Source of the DNA: Spodoptera frugiperda
Taxonomy: Eukaryota > Arthropoda > Insecta > Lepidoptera > Noctuidae
Length of the DNA: 64,000 bases
Reading direction: 5' to 3'
NCBI RefSeq assembly: GCF_023101765.2
Contig: NC_064226.1
Coordinates: 12,841,251-12,905,250 of the forward strand
Part shown: piece after piece, positions 61,011-64,000 of the stretch
Numbering within the stretch: the stretch's first letter is position 1
Layout of the letters: each line of letters starts with the position of its first letter
Notes under the pieces: generated by a model
What the model saw: the letters and a program-made list of their open reading frames with translations, nothing else
What the model was told of the DNA's origin: nothing
Databases searched by the model: none
Program-made: the position numbers and the translations under genes

Positions 61011-62164
61011 GAGGACACAATATTACAGTATTTCACTGTTTATTCAAAAGAACTCGTAGGTAATTGGGGGAAACACAGACTAACATTTTCGTATAACGTA
61101 ATAATAAACTGTATTTTTAAAACAGATAGTAATTAATTTTCATTTATATGAAAGCTTTATTTATAGCAGTATAAAGTATATTTTATTAAAAACGACAAAG
61201 TATTATAATTATTTTGACGGTCTTCAATCCATAATACTGTATGGAGCAGATGGGAGTTTCACAATTATGTGGGAGTCAATTTATTGATAACACACAGGTA
61301 ATGCTTTGTATAATTAGACTATTTTCCTTGAAACGCTACGAGTAATTTTTCACCATCAAATCAAAATAAACTCGTTTTCTCGGAATAACAGCATAAAAAT
61401 ATAATTTCAAGCTGAAACTTTCTCCAGACTGCTTGATATAATAATGAAATGATCGGTAAACTGAAAAGATAATTTATTTTGATGAAAAGCTCAAACATTT
61501 ACCATTAAACAGTGAAAAAATGGCAGCGTATGTTGACAAATTTATTCTTTAATTATTTCACTAAGTGGTTGGCTGTTAATTAGTAGAAAAAAGTTAGCCG
61601 ACCGACTTACACTTCAGCAATATTTGGGCGGCCTTTATCTTTCCAGAAGAACGTAATTAATTCTGGAGTTATCAACCAGCAGGTTTAATTAAAACTTCAC
61701 AGGTGTATGAGCGAGCCCGGATCGGGCTACTTATCTAAGAGGCTAACGAACGATCTCTTTGGCGGGCCTCTATATAACATACGATACTCCTAACTTTTTA
61801 TTATTAGATTTCCTTTCAGTAATCAGTACGAGATGAAGCTTTTACCAGGAAAACCAATAACCGGCCTCCTTTCTGATAAGGAATGCCTACTAAACGTTGC
61901 CATGTCGCGTCGCGTCGCACGGTACGTTTTGGGCACAGCATAAATAATATTATTATTATGAGTAACGTGCGAAACGTTATAACTTTCATATACATACATT
62001 TATTTGAGGAACACTTTCATTACTGCAAGAGCGGTTTTATGAAGAAATATTCGTGTTCATTTTTATTGCCTTTTTCATTTTGTGCAAATAAATATAACTT
62101 GTTTCATAAAGTGAACATTAAGGAATGTAAGGGTTTTTATTAGAGTAAAAATAAAATATCTGGT
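61011..62164. other. AT-rich stretch without recognised features
   Basis: No coding frame, repeat family or RNA gene recognised. Confidence 0.45.
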
Positions 62165-62189
62165 TCTAAGATCTAGCTTTAGCATCCAA

Positions 62190-62345
62190 GCTAAGGAGGA
62201 GGAAGCGGGGCGCATAAAGGAACAAACCTTCTTACGCCCCAGCCGTCACGGGAGACAAACCGGACATCCGGACGGCCACTGAAGGCACAGGCCTGCGGAT
62301 GGCGAGCAACTGTAGCTCGCCGCCCGACCGATCAAACCATTGCGA
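62190..62345. other. Isolated GC-rich block
   Basis: About 155 bp far richer in GC than its surroundings (gaagcggggcgcataaagga, ggacatccggacggccactg). On the minus strand, a TTCAG acceptor-like and a GTAAGA donor-like site bracket part of it. It is either a retroelement fragment or another krz leader exon. Confidence 0.3.
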
Positions 62346-64000
62346 AAGGAATTGGATCCACAAAGGAGGCATGCGAAATAAATACTTAAAAAAATGTGGA
62401 CTACGGACCAATGACTCCGCTCAAGGTCAACGTAAATTATTCTTTTTAAACCCCTATTTCGTCCCTAGACACAAAAATACCAGTTATAGACATATATGTA
62501 GGTATATAGTTATAGTTATACAAACAAAAAAAAATATCGGCGCCATGGCGTTGCCTTGAAAACTTGAATACACCAAAAACTTCCCTACGCATTGACGTCA
62601 TTAGCAGTTCGAAATTTGAATAACCGGTTGCAATATCAGAGTTACCCATCCTAAAATTAAAATTTAAAATATTATGTAAAGGATTCATAACTTTTAACAC
62701 GTAAAATATTAGAACCTTTACAGTGCCTGTATTATCTAGTACGCACTACGCAGATACAAATGTCTAAAGTTCGACCTCCCACGTATTGACGGATCGCATT
62801 TGCGATCGCTTCCACACGCAGTTCACGCACACCAAATGCATAAGAAAACGACCTCGCCGGATAAACACCACTGACGCAAGCAACTAGGTAGATCATTTAA
62901 ATTGTATGCACACTGCACTCTGCTCAAGGATACCTACGCATGAAAGGATAAATGGTGATATTTTTCTGTTAGAATGTCGCAACAGGTAACAAGCAGCACA
63001 CAGGCAGGTACCGAGGTATCTATTGTATTGTAGCGGCAAAGCACTTACTTCCCCGTCATTATAAATAAGGACCATGATATTTAAGCTAACCAGCTTAAGT
63101 ACGTTAACATGAATTGAGGTGATTAGGTCGTTACAATGACTTTGACAAATGTTTTAGAATTATCCTCTAGTCTATCAAAGTCTAATTTACGTATATTATA
63201 TACAATTCCGTAATTTGAAATGTCACACAGCCGACAAATATTCATTACAACGATGATTAATTGTTCTAGGAACCTCATGTTTTAGAATTTGAGAATATTC
63301 AAACAGACGTCAAACGGGTATTTATTATACAAGGGGAATGAGGATATTCCAACTCTTCAGCTGGAAGTAATTTTCAGATAAGGGCTATGAATGAAAATGA
63401 AGCTATCAAAGGTTTGAATTATTGGATTTGGCAAGCATTTTAATATTTAATGAAGTAGAATGTCAACGAACTTACCAAATGAAATTGTTATAATTATAAT
63501 AAAGTAGTACCTATACGTGTTGGTTCCGTACTTGGTCCTCGGGTCCGCAAAATGTCTCTCGATATGGTGTAGGTAGCAAACAATCAAAGAACTATCAAGC
63601 CATAGTGCGCACGTAGCGCGGTGTAACTGCGCAACACGCGCAGTCGCCGGCATTTATCAACAGCCGGCCGTATGCACTGCATCGCGGAGATAACAATACT
63701 TAATATTCTATGAATATACATTACGATAAATGTTATTAGGCCATCTGTATGTATATTGTTTCATTATAGACCATGTTTCCAGTGTGGTCCACGTGTACGA
63801 TGCCTGTAAGGCCAGGAATCTTATTTTTAGTTATGAATCCGATAATCTAAATCTCGTAATACTTTAATATTTCAAAGGATCAAGTTTCAGCGACGGCTTA
63901 AGATTAATAAGCCGAGTATTGGTATTTAATATAATACATACCTTAAATCTCTTTGATAATATTAGTTCTAAAAATACTATAGAATAATATTACCAAGGAA
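62346..64000. other. Right-edge non-coding stretch
   Basis: No gene. A CpG-rich patch at 63600-63690 (cacgtagcgcggtgtaactg, acgcgcagtcgccggcattt) could be a promoter on the minus strand, but no clear core elements were seen. Confidence 0.35.

Noticed and set aside
1..64000. CRISPR arrays, bacterial operons or prophage
   Set aside because: No regularly spaced repeats; intron-split genes and moth repeats show animal nuclear DNA.

Overview
The window looks like nuclear DNA of a lepidopteran insect, probably a noctuid-like moth. It is AT-rich, its genes are split by introns, and the introns are packed with moth-type interspersed repeats: tRNA-derived SINEs, Helitron-like elements with TC...CTAG ends, TIR MITEs and a mariner remnant. 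The organism is inferred from repeats and proteins recognised by eye; no database was searched.

Two protein-coding genes are supported, both on the minus strand. (1) U2SURP/SR140, a U2 snRNP-associated splicing factor, lies at about 252-12768. I assembled 16 coding exons with consistent phases: N-terminal KKE-rich segment, RRM, SURP, CID, acidic D-x-DGVP repeats and a cwf21-like helix. The C-terminus is at, or just beyond, the left edge. (2) A full-length non-visual (beta-) arrestin, the orthologue of fly kurtz (krz), has 10 coding exons from 26886 down to 19644 (411 aa), with the phosphate-sensor start, finger loop, clathrin box and AP2-binding FxxFxxxR tail. Its 5' leader appears to extend far to the right: minus-strand exon-like segments end at strong donors near 32478, 39460, 50809 and 59856. 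Most of 27-64 kb is therefore probably krz 5' intron with several possible alternative first exons.

Layout: 0-13 kb U2SURP; 13-16 kb a repeat cluster with two inverted MITE copies flanking a 982-bp TA-flanked element; 16-19.6 kb repeat-poor sequence that may be a long krz 3' UTR; 19.6-26.9 kb krz coding exons; 27-64 kb krz leader introns and transposon debris, including a Cys/His-tailed transposase remnant with TIRs, a long fold-back with 213-nt arms, a 70-bp palindrome and a mariner deletion derivative with 33-bp TIRs.

The most notable biology concerns krz. An in-frame 81-nt cassette exon would insert 27 basic/aromatic residues into the arrestin C-domain. Immediately after the krz TGA, a 188-codon open frame in the same phase encodes a Ser/Pro linker and a predicted membrane segment; it could be reached by readthrough or by an 84-nt alternative intron. 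In U2SURP, transposon ends repeatedly sit within about 20-40 bp of splice donors. In one case a SINE target-site duplication has duplicated the donor itself.
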